A stretch of DNA of 64,000 bases, taken from assembly GCF_008710705.1 (NCBI RefSeq), contig NZ_VYRZ01000001.1, positions 868,001-932,000 of the forward strand, read 5' to 3'. Below the pieces are notes generated by a model. That model did no database searches, had not been told where the DNA came from, and was given only the letters and a program-made list of their open reading frames with translations. A program made the translations under genes and the position numbers. Below, one piece after another: positions 16,620-25,520 of this stretch (positions are counted from its first letter, which is position 1; each line of letters starts with the position of its first letter). This DNA is from Microbacterium radiodurans (lineage in GTDB: Bacteria > Actinomycetota > Actinomycetes > Actinomycetales > Microbacteriaceae).

Positions 16620-17522
16620 GTGAACCGTCGCGACATGCTCCTCGCCGCCGTCGTGGCGGCGCTGTGGGGCTTCAACTTCCTCGTCATCGACTGGGGGATG
16701 ACCGGCATCCCGCCCCTGCTGTTCGTCGCGATCCGCTTCGCCGTCGTCGCGGCGTTCGTCGTCGTCGTGCCGCGGCCGATGGCATCGTGGCGCGCGGTGG
16801 CGGGAGTCGGGGTCTTCATGAGTCTCGGGCAGTTCGCGCTGCTCTACCTCGCGCTCGCCCTCGGGCTGCAGCCGGGTCTCGCGGCGCTGCTGATGCAGGC
16901 GCAGGCGGTCTTCACCGTCGTCATCGCCGCCGGCGTGCTGCGGGAGCGTCCGACGACCGGGCAGCTGCTCGGAGTCGGGCTCGGCGTCGTCGGGCTGGCG
17001 ACGGTCGCGGCCGGCCGCGGGGGAGACGCACCGGCGCTCGCCGTCGTCCTCGCGCTCGGCGCCGCCCTGTCGTGGGCCGTCGGAAACGTCATCTCGCGCC
17101 GCGCGGGGGTGGTGGCGGGGCCGGGGCCGCTCGGGGCGCTCTCGCTCACCGTGTGGTCGGCGCTCGTCGTACCGGTGCCCGCCCTGCTGCTGTCGTTCGT
17201 CGTCGACGGCGGCCCCGCGATCGCGGCCGGACTCGCCGCGTTCGGTGGGCGCGCCCTGCTGTCGACGATCTACACCGCGGGGCTGTGCACCCTGGTCGGG
17301 TACGCGATCTTCAACGCCCTGCTCGCGCGGAACCCCTCGGCGGCCGTCGTGCCGTGGGTGCTCCTCGCCCCCGTCGTGGCCATGAGCGCGGCCGCCGTGC
17401 TCCTCGGCCAGGTGCCGGCGCTCGCCGAGGTGGTCGGGGGCGTGCTGCTCGTGACCGGCGTGCTCGTCACGACAGTCATGCGCGGTGCACGGCGCGCGAC
17501 GCGGTCTAGGCTTTCTGCGTGA
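16620..17522 (+). CDS. EamA/DMT-superfamily transporter
   Basis: Protein of 300 residues forming ten membrane helices as two EamA repeats. The first starts at LLAAVVAALWGFNFLVIDWG, and the second after about residue 145 (VVLALGAALSWAVGNVISRRAG). Family members usually export amino acids or metabolites. The GTG start lies 72 bp from the divergent LysR gene. The stop overlaps the pheA GTG (GTGA), so translation is coupled to prephenate dehydratase. Export of an aromatic amino acid or analogue is conceivable but speculative. Confidence 0.9.
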   Translation: MNRRDMLLAAVVAALWGFNFLVIDWGMTGIPPLLFVAIRFAVVAAFVVVVPRPMASWRAVAGVGVFMSLGQFALLYLALALGLQPGLAALLMQAQAVFTVVIAAGVLRERPTTGQLLGVGLGVVGLATVAAGRGGDAPALAVVLALGAALSWAVGNVISRRAGVVAGPGPLGALSLTVWSALVVPVPALLLSFVVDGGPAIAAGLAAFGGRALLSTIYTAGLCTLVGYAIFNALLARNPSAAVVPWVLLAPVVAMSAAAVLLGQVPALAEVVGGVLLVTGVLVTTVMRGARRATRSRLSA

Positions 17523-18481
17523 CGCCCGAGCACGAGAATCCGCCCGCCCGCCGTACCTACAGCTATCTCGGCCCGTCGGGGACGTTCACCGAGGCGGCCC
17601 TCGCCCAGGTGCCCGAGGCCCGCGATCAGATCTGGCGACCGGTCCGCAACGTCGGCGAGGCGCTGACCGATGTCGTCGAGGGCCGCTCGGACGCGGCGAT
17701 GATCGCGATCGAGAACTCCGTCGACGGCGGTGTCTCGACGGCCCAGGACGCGCTCGCCACGATGCCGGGCCTGCGCATCGTGGGCGAGTACCTCGTGCCG
17801 GTGAACTTCGTGCTCGTCGGACGCCCGGGAGCGACGCTCGCCGACGTCTCGCTCGTGGCGGCGCACCCCGTCGCCTACGCGCAGTGTCTGCAGTGGCTGC
17901 TGCGGGAACTGCCCGAGCACGCACACCTGCCCGCGGCGAGCAACGTGGCCGCGGCGGTGGGGCTGGTGGACGGCGAGAGCGACGCCGACGCGGCGATCGC
18001 GCCTCCCGGCATCCTGGAGCACCATGACCTCGAACTGCTCGCGTCCGACATCGGCGACAACAAGAACGCCGTGACGCGGTTCGTGCTCGTGAGCCGGACC
18101 GTCGCCCCGGTGCCGCCGACGGGAGCCGACAAGACCTCCCTCATCGCGGAGCTGCCCGACGATCACCCCGGAGCGCTGCTGGAGCTGCTCGAGCAGTTCT
18201 CGACCCGCGGCATCAACCTCTCGCTCATCGAGTCGCGGCCGATCGGCGACGCGCTCGGTCGGTACCGATTCGTCATCGACGCCGACGGCCACGTCGCCGA
18301 CGAGCGGATGGCGGACGCGCTCATGGGGCTGCGTCGCTTCAGCCCGCGCGTGACCTTCCTCGGCTCGTATCCGCGCGCCGATCGGGCGATCAACCGCTAT
18401 CCGCAGCGCTACTCCGACGACGTCTTCGTCGAGGCGCGCGACTGGCTCCGCGGCCTCATCTCCGGCGAGCCGGGCGCGTAA
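17519..18481 (+). CDS. pheA: Prephenate dehydratase
   Basis: Protein of 320 residues. The catalytic domain opens with YSYLGPSGTFTEAAL and includes AMIAIENSVDGGV, and NKNAVTRFVLVS carries the catalytic Thr-Arg-Phe. The C-terminal ACT domain (GALLELLEQFSTRGINLSLIESRP) carries the ESRP phenylalanine-binding motif for feedback control. It makes phenylpyruvate from prephenate for phenylalanine synthesis. It is monofunctional, with no chorismate mutase domain, as usual in actinobacteria. The GTG start is embedded in the stop of the exporter gene. Confidence 0.96.
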   Translation: MTPEHENPPARRTYSYLGPSGTFTEAALAQVPEARDQIWRPVRNVGEALTDVVEGRSDAAMIAIENSVDGGVSTAQDALATMPGLRIVGEYLVPVNFVLVGRPGATLADVSLVAAHPVAYAQCLQWLLRELPEHAHLPAASNVAAAVGLVDGESDADAAIAPPGILEHHDLELLASDIGDNKNAVTRFVLVSRTVAPVPPTGADKTSLIAELPDDHPGALLELLEQFSTRGINLSLIESRPIGDALGRYRFVIDADGHVADERMADALMGLRRFSPRVTFLGSYPRADRAINRYPQRYSDDVFVEARDWLRGLISGEPGA

Positions 18482-18494
18482 CCTCCTCACCCCG

Positions 18495-18556
18495 GTCGAC
18501 TCGCCACGAATCGCGGGTGTCGGGGCGCCCGGACCCGCGTTTGATGGCGAGTCGAC
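18495..18556. repeat. Intergenic inverted repeat, perfect 12-bp arms
   Basis: GTCGACTCGCCA (18495-18506) and TGGCGAGTCGAC (18545-18556) are perfectly complementary. A nested CGCGGGT/ACCCGCG stem and a central GGGCGCCC palindrome give a two-tier cruciform. It fills the 89-bp gap between pheA and the convergent LLM oxidoreductase gene. It may act as a bidirectional terminator without a U-run. The arms are unrelated to those of the other elements in the window. Confidence 0.8.
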
Positions 18557-18570
18557 TCGCGGACGCAGGG

Positions 18571-19617
18571 CTAGGCGGCGAGAAGCTCGAGCGTGCGGAT
18601 GCGGGAGGGCGCGGCATCCGGCTGCTCGCCGTCGTAGGCGGCCGCCACCGGCGAGATCATGACCTCGTCGACGCCGTGCGCCGCGGCGAACGCGGTGAGC
18701 GCCGCCTGCGCGGCGGGACCGGTGCCGACGAACCACCGTGAACGGAGCGCATCGAGCACGGGTGCGGCGAGCTTGTCGTCGGCTTCGGCGGCCGCCGCCT
18801 CCTCGACCGTCTCGAGGGCGACGAGCGGGCGACCGCCGCGCAGGCGCGCCATCATCCGGGCCTGCGGCAGCATGAGCGCCTCCGCCTCGGCGTCGCTGTC
18901 GGCGACCACGGCGTTCGCGGTGAGGAAGGTGCGCGGCGCGTCGAGCGTCTCGGACGGCCGGAACTGGTCGCGGTAGAGCCCCACCGCACGGTCGAGGCCG
19001 TCACCCGAGAAGTGGTTCGCGAAGACGTAGGGGAGGCCGAGAGCGGCGGCGAGCTGCGCCGAGTAGTCGCTCGATCCGAGCAGCCAGACGTCCGGGATCG
19101 AGGTGGCGGCCGGGGTCGCGTGCACGTCGTACGTGCCGCCCGAGGTGAAGCGGACGGTCGCGCCGTCACCCGAGACGAGGGCCAGGATGTCGCGGATGTT
19201 GTCGGGGAAGCGGTCGACATCGCTCGTCGTGCCCGACTGGCGCAGCAGCTGCGTGATGACCGGATCGCTCCCCGGCGCGCGCCCGATGCCGAGGTCGACG
19301 CGGCCCGGGGCGATGGCCTCGAGGGCCGCGAACTGCTCGGCCACGACGAGGGGCGAGTGGTTCGGCAGCATGACCCCGCCCGATCCGACGCGGATGCGGG
19401 AGGTGCGCGACGCCGCGGCGGCGATGAGCACCGGCGGGGTCGTCGAGGCGACGGCCGGCATGTTGTGGTGCTCGGCGAACCAGTACCGGCGGTAGCCGAG
19501 CTCGTCGGCGCGCTGGGCGACCGTCAGCGAGGCCGCGATCGCCTGCGCGCTGGTCTGCCCGGTGCGCACCGGGACGAGATCGAGCACGGACAGGGCGGGG
19601 CGGGCTGCATCAGTCAT
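18571..19617 (-). CDS. LLM-class flavin-dependent oxidoreductase
   Basis: Protein of 348 residues with the luciferase-like TIM barrel of the MsnO8-type group. SVLDLVPVRTGQTSAQAI leads to the first strand. YRRYWFAEHHNMPAVASTTPPVLIA is the conserved flavin region, VDLGIGRAPGSDP follows, and YVFANHFS lies further on. Such FMN- or F420-linked monooxygenases act on unknown small molecules. It stands alone on the minus strand, 69 bp before the photolyase gene in the direction of transcription. Confidence 0.9.
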   Translation of the reverse strand: MTDAARPALSVLDLVPVRTGQTSAQAIAASLTVAQRADELGYRRYWFAEHHNMPAVASTTPPVLIAAAASRTSRIRVGSGGVMLPNHSPLVVAEQFAALEAIAPGRVDLGIGRAPGSDPVITQLLRQSGTTSDVDRFPDNIRDILALVSGDGATVRFTSGGTYDVHATPAATSIPDVWLLGSSDYSAQLAAALGLPYVFANHFSGDGLDRAVGLYRDQFRPSETLDAPRTFLTANAVVADSDAEAEALMLPQARMMARLRGGRPLVALETVEEAAAAEADDKLAAPVLDALRSRWFVGTGPAAQAALTAFAAAHGVDEVMISPVAAAYDGEQPDAAPSRIRTLELLAA

Positions 19618-19686
19618 AGCCCTTCCCGAAACCCCGCGGCATCCGTCGGCATTCCCGACGCGCCGGGCGATGCCCGCCCTCGCCGG

Positions 19687-21051
19687 TCAGCGCGCCCGCT
19701 TGACCGCCTCGTAGGCCTCGAGCGCGGCGGCGCGGGTCGCGCGCAGGTCGACGATGGGTTCGCGTTCGGCGCTGTCGGGCGCCCACTGGCCGATGTACAG
19801 CCCCTTCGGGTCGAACCTCTCGGCCTGACGCTCGGGGTTGAAGATGCGGAAGTAGGGGGCAGCATCGGCGCCCGACCCGGCGACCCACTGCCAGTTGAAG
19901 GCGTTGCTGGCACCGTCGGCGTCGACGAGGGTGTCCCAGAACCACTGCTCGCCCAGGCGCCAGTCGATCAGCAGGTTCTTCGTCAGGAAGGATGCCGTCA
20001 CCATCCGCACCCGGTTGTGCATGTAGCCGGTGTGCCAGAGCTCGCGCATCCCGGCGTCGACGAGGGGGATGCCGGTCTCGCCCTTCTCCCACGCGACCAG
20101 ATGGTCCGGGTCGAGCTGCGGCCACGGAAAGGCGTCGAACCCCTTCCGCCAGTTCTTCGTCGCGAGGTCGGGGAAGTGGTAGAGCGTGTGCCAGGCGAAC
20201 TCCCGCCAGCCGAGCTCCGAGAGGAAACGCGAGGCCGAGGTCGCGCCCGCCCCGGTGCCGCCGCCGGTCTCGACCCCGGCGTGCCAGACCGTGTGCGGGC
20301 TCAGTTCGCCCCAGCGCAGTCGCGGCGAGAGCAGCGAGGTCGCTCCGGCGCTCGGCTCGTCGCGTGCGGCGTCGTAGGTGCCGAGGTCGTCGTCGAGGAA
20401 CGTGCGCAGGCGCGCCCGCGCGGCGTGCTCGCCCGGCACCCAGCGCTCGCGCAGTCCGCCGGCCCAGTCGGGTGCCGTCGGCAGCAGCTCCCAATCCTCG
20501 AGCGCGTCACCGGCGGGGGCGGAGCGGACGCCGGGGATCTCGCGGGGCTTCGGCAGCGGTTCGCGCGGCGCGGGCAGGTGGCGGGCGGCGTTCCAGAAGG
20601 GGGTGAAGACCGAGAAGGGGGTGCCGCTGCCGGTGGTCACCGTCCACGGCTCGAACAGGACGTTCGCGGCGAACGAGCGCACCTCGACGCCGCCTTCGCG
20701 GAGCCCGTCCTTGAGGTCGGCGTCGATCGTCCGCTCGGCACCGCCGTACCGGCGGTTCCAGAAGATGGCTCCCGCCCCGGCATCCTCGATCACCGACCGC
20801 ACGACATCGCCCGCCCGTCCGCGCCGCAGGACGAGTGTCGAGCCGTGCTCGCGCAGGTCGTCGGCGAGCGCGGCGAGCGAGTGATGGATCCACCATCGCG
20901 CGGCGCCGCCCAGGGGTCGGATGCCGTCGGACTCCTCGTCGAGCACGTACAGCCCGATCACGGGCTCGCCGCGGTCGAGGGCGGCCCGGAGCGCCGGGTG
21001 GTCGGCGAGTCGCAGGTCGTCGCGGAACCAGACGATCGAGGGCGAGGTCAT
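19687..21051 (-). CDS. phrB: Deoxyribodipyrimidine photolyase (CPD class I)
   Basis: Protein of 454 residues. The N-terminal antenna domain starts SIVWFRDDLRLADHPAL. The C-terminal FAD-binding helical domain has RFLSELGWREFAWH, LVDAGMRELWHTGYMHNRVRMV and WQWVAGSGADAAPYFRIFNP, all characteristic of class I photolyases. It uses blue light and reduced FAD to split cyclobutane pyrimidine dimers in DNA. It lies upstream of the LLM gene on the same strand. A 177-bp gap with an inverted repeat separates it from the lipid kinase. Confidence 0.95.
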   Translation of the reverse strand: MTSPSIVWFRDDLRLADHPALRAALDRGEPVIGLYVLDEESDGIRPLGGAARWWIHHSLAALADDLREHGSTLVLRRGRAGDVVRSVIEDAGAGAIFWNRRYGGAERTIDADLKDGLREGGVEVRSFAANVLFEPWTVTTGSGTPFSVFTPFWNAARHLPAPREPLPKPREIPGVRSAPAGDALEDWELLPTAPDWAGGLRERWVPGEHAARARLRTFLDDDLGTYDAARDEPSAGATSLLSPRLRWGELSPHTVWHAGVETGGGTGAGATSASRFLSELGWREFAWHTLYHFPDLATKNWRKGFDAFPWPQLDPDHLVAWEKGETGIPLVDAGMRELWHTGYMHNRVRMVTASFLTKNLLIDWRLGEQWFWDTLVDADGASNAFNWQWVAGSGADAAPYFRIFNPERQAERFDPKGLYIGQWAPDSAEREPIVDLRATRAAALEAYEAVKRAR

Positions 21052-21114
21052 CCCGTCATCCTGCCCGTGCCCGTGGCTCTGCTACGAGCAGTTGACAGGG
21101 GCGAGCTCCTGAGC

Positions 21115-21213
21115 CGTGCAGAACCCAGTCACAACATCCACCGCGTCCGGCGAGCCCGCGGGATTCACCCGCGACCGGCACCCTGTCCGGCCGGATCGAC
21201 GGAGTTCTGCACG
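21115..21213. repeat. Intergenic inverted repeat, perfect 10-bp arms, long spacer
   Basis: CGTGCAGAAC (21115-21124) and GTTCTGCACG (21204-21213) are perfectly complementary, separated by 79 nt that themselves contain weaker GC-rich stems. The element sits between the lipid-kinase stop and the photolyase start. An extra CTCCTGAG octamer lies at 21107-21114, resembling arms seen near 26 kb and 49.5 kb. Confidence 0.7.
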
Positions 21214-21228
21214 CGGGGCGTCCCGGGT

Positions 21229-22431
21229 TCAGGCGTGCGGCAGCTCGTGCCCCGGCGGGACGGCGACGACCAGGCCGCCGGCATCCACCCGCGTCTGCAC
21301 GTGCCGTGCTTCGCCGAACTCATCGCCGTCGAGCTGCACCGGGTGCGGCTCCTGCGGAGCGAGGGCGACGCCGCGGCCGCGGGAGTAGACGACGGCGCTG
21401 TCCTTCGTGCGCAGCGAGAGCACCCGCCGACCGGCGCGGAACTTGCGGAGGAAGCTGTTGTCCCACGCGACGCGCCGCCACACGAGCAGCCACCCCCAGA
21501 AACCCTTGGGCTGCATGATCACGACGTCGAGCTGTCCGTCGGTGACCGACGCCTCGGGGATGAGTTCGAGCCCCGCCTGGAGCGACCCGCAGTTGGCGAA
21601 CAGCACGCTCTGAACGCGCGCAGCGTGCATCCGGTGCCCGTCGAGCTGGTAGACGACGCGGAAGGGCTTGGCGTTCACGAGCGATCGGGTCGCGCCGTCG
21701 ACGTAGGCGACCCAGCCGACGGACTTCTTCAGCTGTGGATTCGTGTTCGCGATCATGGCGGCGTCGAGCCCCATCCCGCCCATGACGACGAACGCGTGCT
21801 CCTCGACCTCGCCGCCGTCGCGCGTGAGGCGCGCCCAGCCGACGTCGATGGGGGTCCGGTCGCCCGAGAAGGCCGCGCGGATCATCGCCTCGGGGTCGGC
21901 CAGCGGCAGTCCGAGGTTGCGGGCGAGCAGATTGCCCGTGCCGCTCGGGACGATCGCGAGCGGGATGCCGCTGCCGCTCATCTCGCCCGAGACCGCCCGC
22001 ACCGTGCCGTCGCCGCCGGCGACGAGCACTGCGTTCGCGCCGGCCTCGAGGGCCTGACGGGTGACGTCGTCGCCGAGGTCGTCGACGGTCGTCTCGTAGA
22101 ACAGCGGCTCCTCCCACCCGGACTCCTCGGCGATCCGCACGACCTGCTCGCGCAGCGCGTCGCCGTCGACCTTGATGGGGTTGTAGACGAGCGCGGCCTT
22201 CGGGTTGGGCTTCTCGGCGCCACCGGCCATCGGCTCGGTCTCGCCCTCGGGGCCGACGCGGCGCGCCTCGCCGGTCTCGCCGTCGGCGGTGTCGGGTGCG
22301 ACGTCGTCGGGCTCGCGGATGACGTCGTCGGGGGCGGCGGCCCGCTCGGGATCGGGCGAGGGCGCCGGTGCTCCGGCGTCGCCGGAATCGGTCGTGTCGC
22401 GCGCGGGGATCTGGTCGGACTCGGTCGCCAT
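21229..22431 (-). CDS. Diacylglycerol kinase-family lipid kinase
   Basis: Protein of 400 residues. An acidic, Pro/Asp-rich N-terminal extension of about 75 residues is followed by the DAGK catalytic domain: ALVYNPIKVDG, the nucleotide loop LVAGGDGTVRAV and IPSGTGNLLARNLGLPL. A beta-sandwich C-terminus includes FVVMGGMGLDAAMI. DgkB/YegS-type enzymes phosphorylate diacylglycerol or related lipids at the membrane. The long acidic N-terminal tail is unusual for the family. The ATG at 22431 is preceded at six bases by TAGGGT, suggesting a leaderless message divergent from serS. Confidence 0.9.
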   Translation of the reverse strand: MATESDQIPARDTTDSGDAGAPAPSPDPERAAAPDDVIREPDDVAPDTADGETGEARRVGPEGETEPMAGGAEKPNPKAALVYNPIKVDGDALREQVVRIAEESGWEEPLFYETTVDDLGDDVTRQALEAGANAVLVAGGDGTVRAVSGEMSGSGIPLAIVPSGTGNLLARNLGLPLADPEAMIRAAFSGDRTPIDVGWARLTRDGGEVEEHAFVVMGGMGLDAAMIANTNPQLKKSVGWVAYVDGATRSLVNAKPFRVVYQLDGHRMHAARVQSVLFANCGSLQAGLELIPEASVTDGQLDVVIMQPKGFWGWLLVWRRVAWDNSFLRKFRAGRRVLSLRTKDSAVVYSRGRGVALAPQEPHPVQLDGDEFGEARHVQTRVDAGGLVVAVPPGHELPHA

Positions 22432-22437
22432 GGCTAC

Positions 22438-22500
22438 ACCCTAGGGCCGGGTGGTCGGCGGCATCCGCCCCCTTGCGCAGGCGACCATAGACTTGTCGGG
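22438..22500. promoter_or_regulatory. Divergent leaderless promoters of the lipid kinase and serS genes
   Basis: The intergenic gap is only 68 bp. On the plus strand TAGACT (22488-22493) lies six bases before the serS GTG. On the minus strand TAGGGT (22443-22438) lies six bases before the kinase ATG. TANNNT placed 6-7 nt from an RTG start is the known layout of actinobacterial leaderless mRNAs, where transcription starts at the initiation codon. No Shine-Dalgarno sequence is visible for either gene. Confidence 0.6.
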
Positions 22501-23765
22501 TGATCGACCTCGCCCTTCTCCGCGACCAGCCCGACGTCGTCCGCCGCTCGCAGATCAAGCGCGGCGAGTCGCCCGACACCGTCGACGACGCCCTGGCCGC
22601 CGATCAGGCGAGGCGCGCGGCCATCACGGCGTTCGAAGAGCTCCGCGCGGCGCAGAACGCCCACGGCAAGACCGTCGCGAAGGCGCCGAAGGACGAGAAG
22701 GCCGCGCTGGTGGCCGAGGCGAAGGAGCTCAGCGAGCGGGTGAAGGCCGCTCAGCACGCCGTCGCCGAGGCCGAGGCCGCGGCCGATGCGGCCCTGTCGC
22801 GCATCGAGAACATCGTCATCGACGACGTTCCGGCCGGCGGCGAAGCCGACTTCGTGACGCTGCGCACGCACGGCGAGCCGGCCGCGTTCGACTTCGAACC
22901 GCTCGACCACCTCGCCCTCGGCGAGAAGCTCGGCGCGATCGACATGGAGCGCGGCACGAAGGTCTCGGGCAGCCGGTTCTACTTCCTCACCGGCATCGGC
23001 GCACGCCTCGAGCTCGCCCTCATGACGCTCGCGCTCGACCGGGCGCTCGCCGCCGGGTTCACCCCGCTGATCCCGCCGACTCTCGTGCGGCCCGAGGTCA
23101 TGCGCGGTACCGGATTCCTCGGCCAGCACGCCGACGAGATCTACCATCTCGACGACGACGACCTCTACCTCGTCGGCACGAGCGAGGTGCCCCTCGCCGG
23201 GTTCCACATGGACGAGATCCTCGACCTCGGTCGCGGCGCCAAGCGCTACGCCGGCTGGTCGACCTGCTATCGCCGCGAAGCGGGGTCGTACGGTAAGGAC
23301 ACCCGCGGCATCATCCGGGTGCACCAGTTCAACAAGCTCGAGATGTTCGTGCACACGACGCCCGAGGACGCCGAGGCCGAGCACCTGCGTCTCGTCGAGA
23401 TGCAGGAGCGGATGCTGCAGGACCTGGGGCTGTCGTACCGGGTCATCGACGTCGCCGCGGGCGATCTCGGCTCGAGCGCCGCGCGCAAGTACGACGTCGA
23501 GGCGTGGGTCCCCACGCAGGGCGCCTACCGCGAGCTCACCTCGACCTCGAACTGCACCACCTACCAGGCGCGCCGACTCGACATCCGCTACCGGCCGGAC
23601 GGCGGCAAGACCGCGCCGGTCGCGACGCTCAACGGCACCCTCGCCACCACGCGCTGGATCGTCGCTCTGCTCGAGACCCACCAGCGTGCCGACGGGTCGG
23701 TCGTGATCCCCGAGGTGCTTCGCCCGTACCTGGGCGGCCTCGAGATCGCGGAGCCGCTCGCGTGA
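22500..23765 (+). CDS. serS: Seryl-tRNA synthetase
   Basis: Protein of 421 residues. The N-terminal long coiled-coil arm (about 30-100, Ala/Glu/Lys-rich) contacts the long variable arm of tRNA-Ser. The class II core has motif 2 ([18 protein letters not shown], then [11 protein letters not shown]), [13 protein letters not shown], and motif 3 near the end ([13 protein letters not shown]). It charges tRNA-Ser with serine. The GTG start follows a probable leaderless promoter. Its TGA overlaps the next GTG. Both tRNA-Ser genes in this window are its substrates. Confidence 0.97.
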   Translation: MIDLALLRDQPDVVRRSQIKRGESPDTVDDALAADQARRAAITAFEELRAAQNAHGKTVAKAPKDEKAALVAEAKELSERVKAAQHAVAEAEAAADAALSRIENIVIDDVPAGGEADFVTLRTHGEPAAFDFEPLDHLALGEKLGAIDMERGTKVSGSRFYFLTGIGARLELALMTLALDRALAAGFTPLIPPTLVRPEVMRGTGFLGQHADEIYHLDDDDLYLVGTSEVPLAGFHMDEILDLGRGAKRYAGWSTCYRREAGSYGKDTRGIIRVHQFNKLEMFVHTTPEDAEAEHLRLVEMQERMLQDLGLSYRVIDVAAGDLGSSAARKYDVEAWVPTQGAYRELTSTSNCTTYQARRLDIRYRPDGGKTAPVATLNGTLATTRWIVALLETHQRADGSVVIPEVLRPYLGGLEIAEPLA

Positions 23766-24724
23766 CGGCCGGTGCCGACGGCGGTGCGCTTCCCGAAGCC
23801 GCGCCGGATGTCCTTCCCGACGCTCTGCCCGACGCCGGCAGCGTCGAGGTCGCCCCGCCGGCCGAGGCGGCGGAGATCGTCGAGGACGTCGCCGACCGGA
23901 TGCCGGTGGCCGCCGGCGCGGCACGGCTGCTCATCGTGCTCGACATCGACGGCACCGTGCTGCTCGAGGACGAGACGCTGAGCCCCGGCGTCGTCGAGGC
24001 CGTCGCCGACGCGCACGCCGCCGGCCACGAGGTCATGCTCGCGACGGGCCGGTCGTGGGAGGGGACCCACGGCATCCTCGGGGCGCTCGCGCTGACACCG
24101 GACTACGTCGTCTGCTCGAACGGCGCCGTCATCCTCAAGCGCACCGACGAGGCGTTCGCCGACGCTCTGGCGTACGAGCGCTTCTACATCGAGACGTTCG
24201 ACCCGAGCGAGGTGCTGGGGCTCCTCCGCGAGCACCTGCCGCACGCGCGCTACATGGTGGAGCTGCCCGACGGGCGCCGGCTCTACACCGAGGAGCTGCA
24301 CGACTGGAACCTCCACGACGCCGACAAGGTCGCCTTCGAGCGCCTGTCGGACCAGGAGGTCTGCCGCGTCGTCGTGGTCTCGCCCGACGAGACCGACTCG
24401 GACTTCGTCGAGCTCGTGGATCGCATCGGGCTCAACAAGGTCTCCTACGCCGTGGGCTGGTCGGCGTGGCTCGACATCGCGCCGCAGGGGGTCGACAAGT
24501 CGACCGCGCTCGAGCGCGTGCGGGGGTGGCTCGGCATCCCGCCGACCGACGTGCTCGTGATGGGCGACGGACGCAACGACGTCGGGATGTTCCGCTGGGC
24601 CCGCGAGCACGGCGGCCGGGCGATCGCGATGGCGCAGGGACCGGCCGAGGTGCTGGCCGAGGCGTCGGAGACGACGGTGTCGGTGCAGGAGGGCGGCGTC
24701 GCCGCCGTGCTGCGCGCGCTCTGA
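23762..24724 (+). CDS. HAD-superfamily (Cof-type) phosphatase
   Basis: Protein of 320 residues. An acidic Pro/Ala-rich N-terminal tail of about 55 residues precedes motif [25 protein letters not shown] is motif [18 protein letters not shown] carries the Lys of motif III, and [15 protein letters not shown] is motif IV. A large C2-type cap lies between motifs II and III, as in Cof/YbjI sugar-phosphate phosphatases. The substrate is unknown. The GTG start overlaps the serS stop (GTGA), and a tRNA-Ser gene follows 68 bp downstream. Confidence 0.9.
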   Translation: MTAGADGGALPEAAPDVLPDALPDAGSVEVAPPAEAAEIVEDVADRMPVAAGAARLLIVLDIDGTVLLEDETLSPGVVEAVADAHAAGHEVMLATGRSWEGTHGILGALALTPDYVVCSNGAVILKRTDEAFADALAYERFYIETFDPSEVLGLLREHLPHARYMVELPDGRRLYTEELHDWNLHDADKVAFERLSDQEVCRVVVVSPDETDSDFVELVDRIGLNKVSYAVGWSAWLDIAPQGVDKSTALERVRGWLGIPPTDVLVMGDGRNDVGMFRWAREHGGRAIAMAQGPAEVLAEASETTVSVQEGGVAAVLRAL

Positions 24725-24792
24725 GCCCGGCGCGAGGTCACGTTTTCCGCGCTGCGAGCCGGGTAGGATCGGGGTTCAGCGGTTCGCCGCTG

Positions 24793-24880
24793 GGAGGGTT
24801 GTCCGAGCGGCCGAAGGATCCAGTCTTGAAAACTGGTGGGCAGCAATGCCCCGTGGGTTCGAATCCCACACCCTCCGCCA
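24793..24880 (+). tRNA. tRNA-Ser (anticodon UGA)
   Basis: An 88-nt type II tRNA. Acceptor strands GGAGGGT and ACCCTCC pair, the anticodon stem CCAGT/ACTGG encloses CTTGAAA with anticodon TGA, and a long variable arm follows. The T-arm contains GGTTCGAATCC, and CCA is encoded. It reads UCN-type serine codons (UCA first). Confidence 0.97.
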
Positions 24881-24929
24881 CGTGTCCGTCGCCGAGTGCG
24901 GCGCGGCCGGTGCCGCACTCAGCCGACGC

Positions 24930-25520
24930 TCAGCCGAACGCCGCGTCGTACACCGCGGTCAGGCCGGCATCGGCGACCCCGCTGACGCCGCACGTGACGA
25001 TCATCCCGTCGCTGTTCGCGCTGATCAGGTAGCTCTCGCCGTCGACGAACACGATCGGCTCGCCGTCGATGCCGCCGCCGGTGCCCTGGGTGACCGTGAC
25101 GGTGTCGCCGACCTCGCCCTCGAAGCGGTCGGTCACCGACAGCGTCACCGTGCCGTCATCGATGCCGGTGACGTCGGCGCGGAAGGCGGTGCCGAAGCCC
25201 GCGACCGCGTCGGGGGTGACCTCGGCGCACATCGCCGCCGGCCCACCCGCGACGGGCTGGGTCAGCTCGGTCGCGGCCATCGACGTGCCGACGAGGGCGG
25301 GCACCGCGAAGGCGGCTGCGGCGACGGCGGCGACGCCGGCGCCGAGTCCGCCGACGAGCAGCCCTCGACGGTTGGCGCGCGTGCGGGTCGGGGTGTTCTG
25401 CGTGTTCATGGTGTCCTCCACGAGTCGAACGATCTGATCGCTCCGCAGCGGCGGCAGCGATGAAGCCGGGTCGCCCGCTCGGAGCAGTCGGCGCGTGTGG
25501 TCCTGGTCTGCATCGTTCAC
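24930..25520 (-). CDS. Single-pass membrane protein overlapping an ECF sigma gene (candidate anti-sigma factor)
   Basis: Protein of 196 residues. The cytoplasmic-type N-terminus is about 50 residues (LLRAGDPASSLPPLRSDQI). One hydrophobic segment (GLLVGGLGAGVAAVAAAAFAVPALVG, residues about 53-78) is preceded by Arg-Arg. The C-terminal domain of about 115 residues is Asp/Thr/Gly-rich, beta-type, and has two Cys (AMCAEV and VTCGVS) that could form a disulphide outside the cell. The GTG start overlaps the sigma-factor stop (GTGA), and AAGGGA lies 8 nt upstream. The layout fits an anti-sigma factor, but no known anti-sigma domain or HxxxCxxC motif is visible. Confidence 0.65.
   Translation of the reverse strand: MNDADQDHTRRLLRAGDPASSLPPLRSDQIVRLVEDTMNTQNTPTRTRANRRGLLVGGLGAGVAAVAAAAFAVPALVGTSMAATELTQPVAGGPAAMCAEVTPDAVAGFGTAFRADVTGIDDGTVTLSVTDRFEGEVGDTVTVTQGTGGGIDGEPIVFVDGESYLISANSDGMIVTCGVSGVADAGLTAVYDAAFG

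Noticed and set aside
18495..18556. Classical intrinsic terminator between pheA and the LLM gene.
   Set aside because: The stem is long and nested, but there is no run of T after either arm, so it is recorded as an inverted repeat rather than a confirmed terminator.
19012..22503. An 1163-codon plus-strand frame.
   Set aside because: It is antisense to the photolyase and lipid kinase, both with full motifs. It has no recognisable domain.
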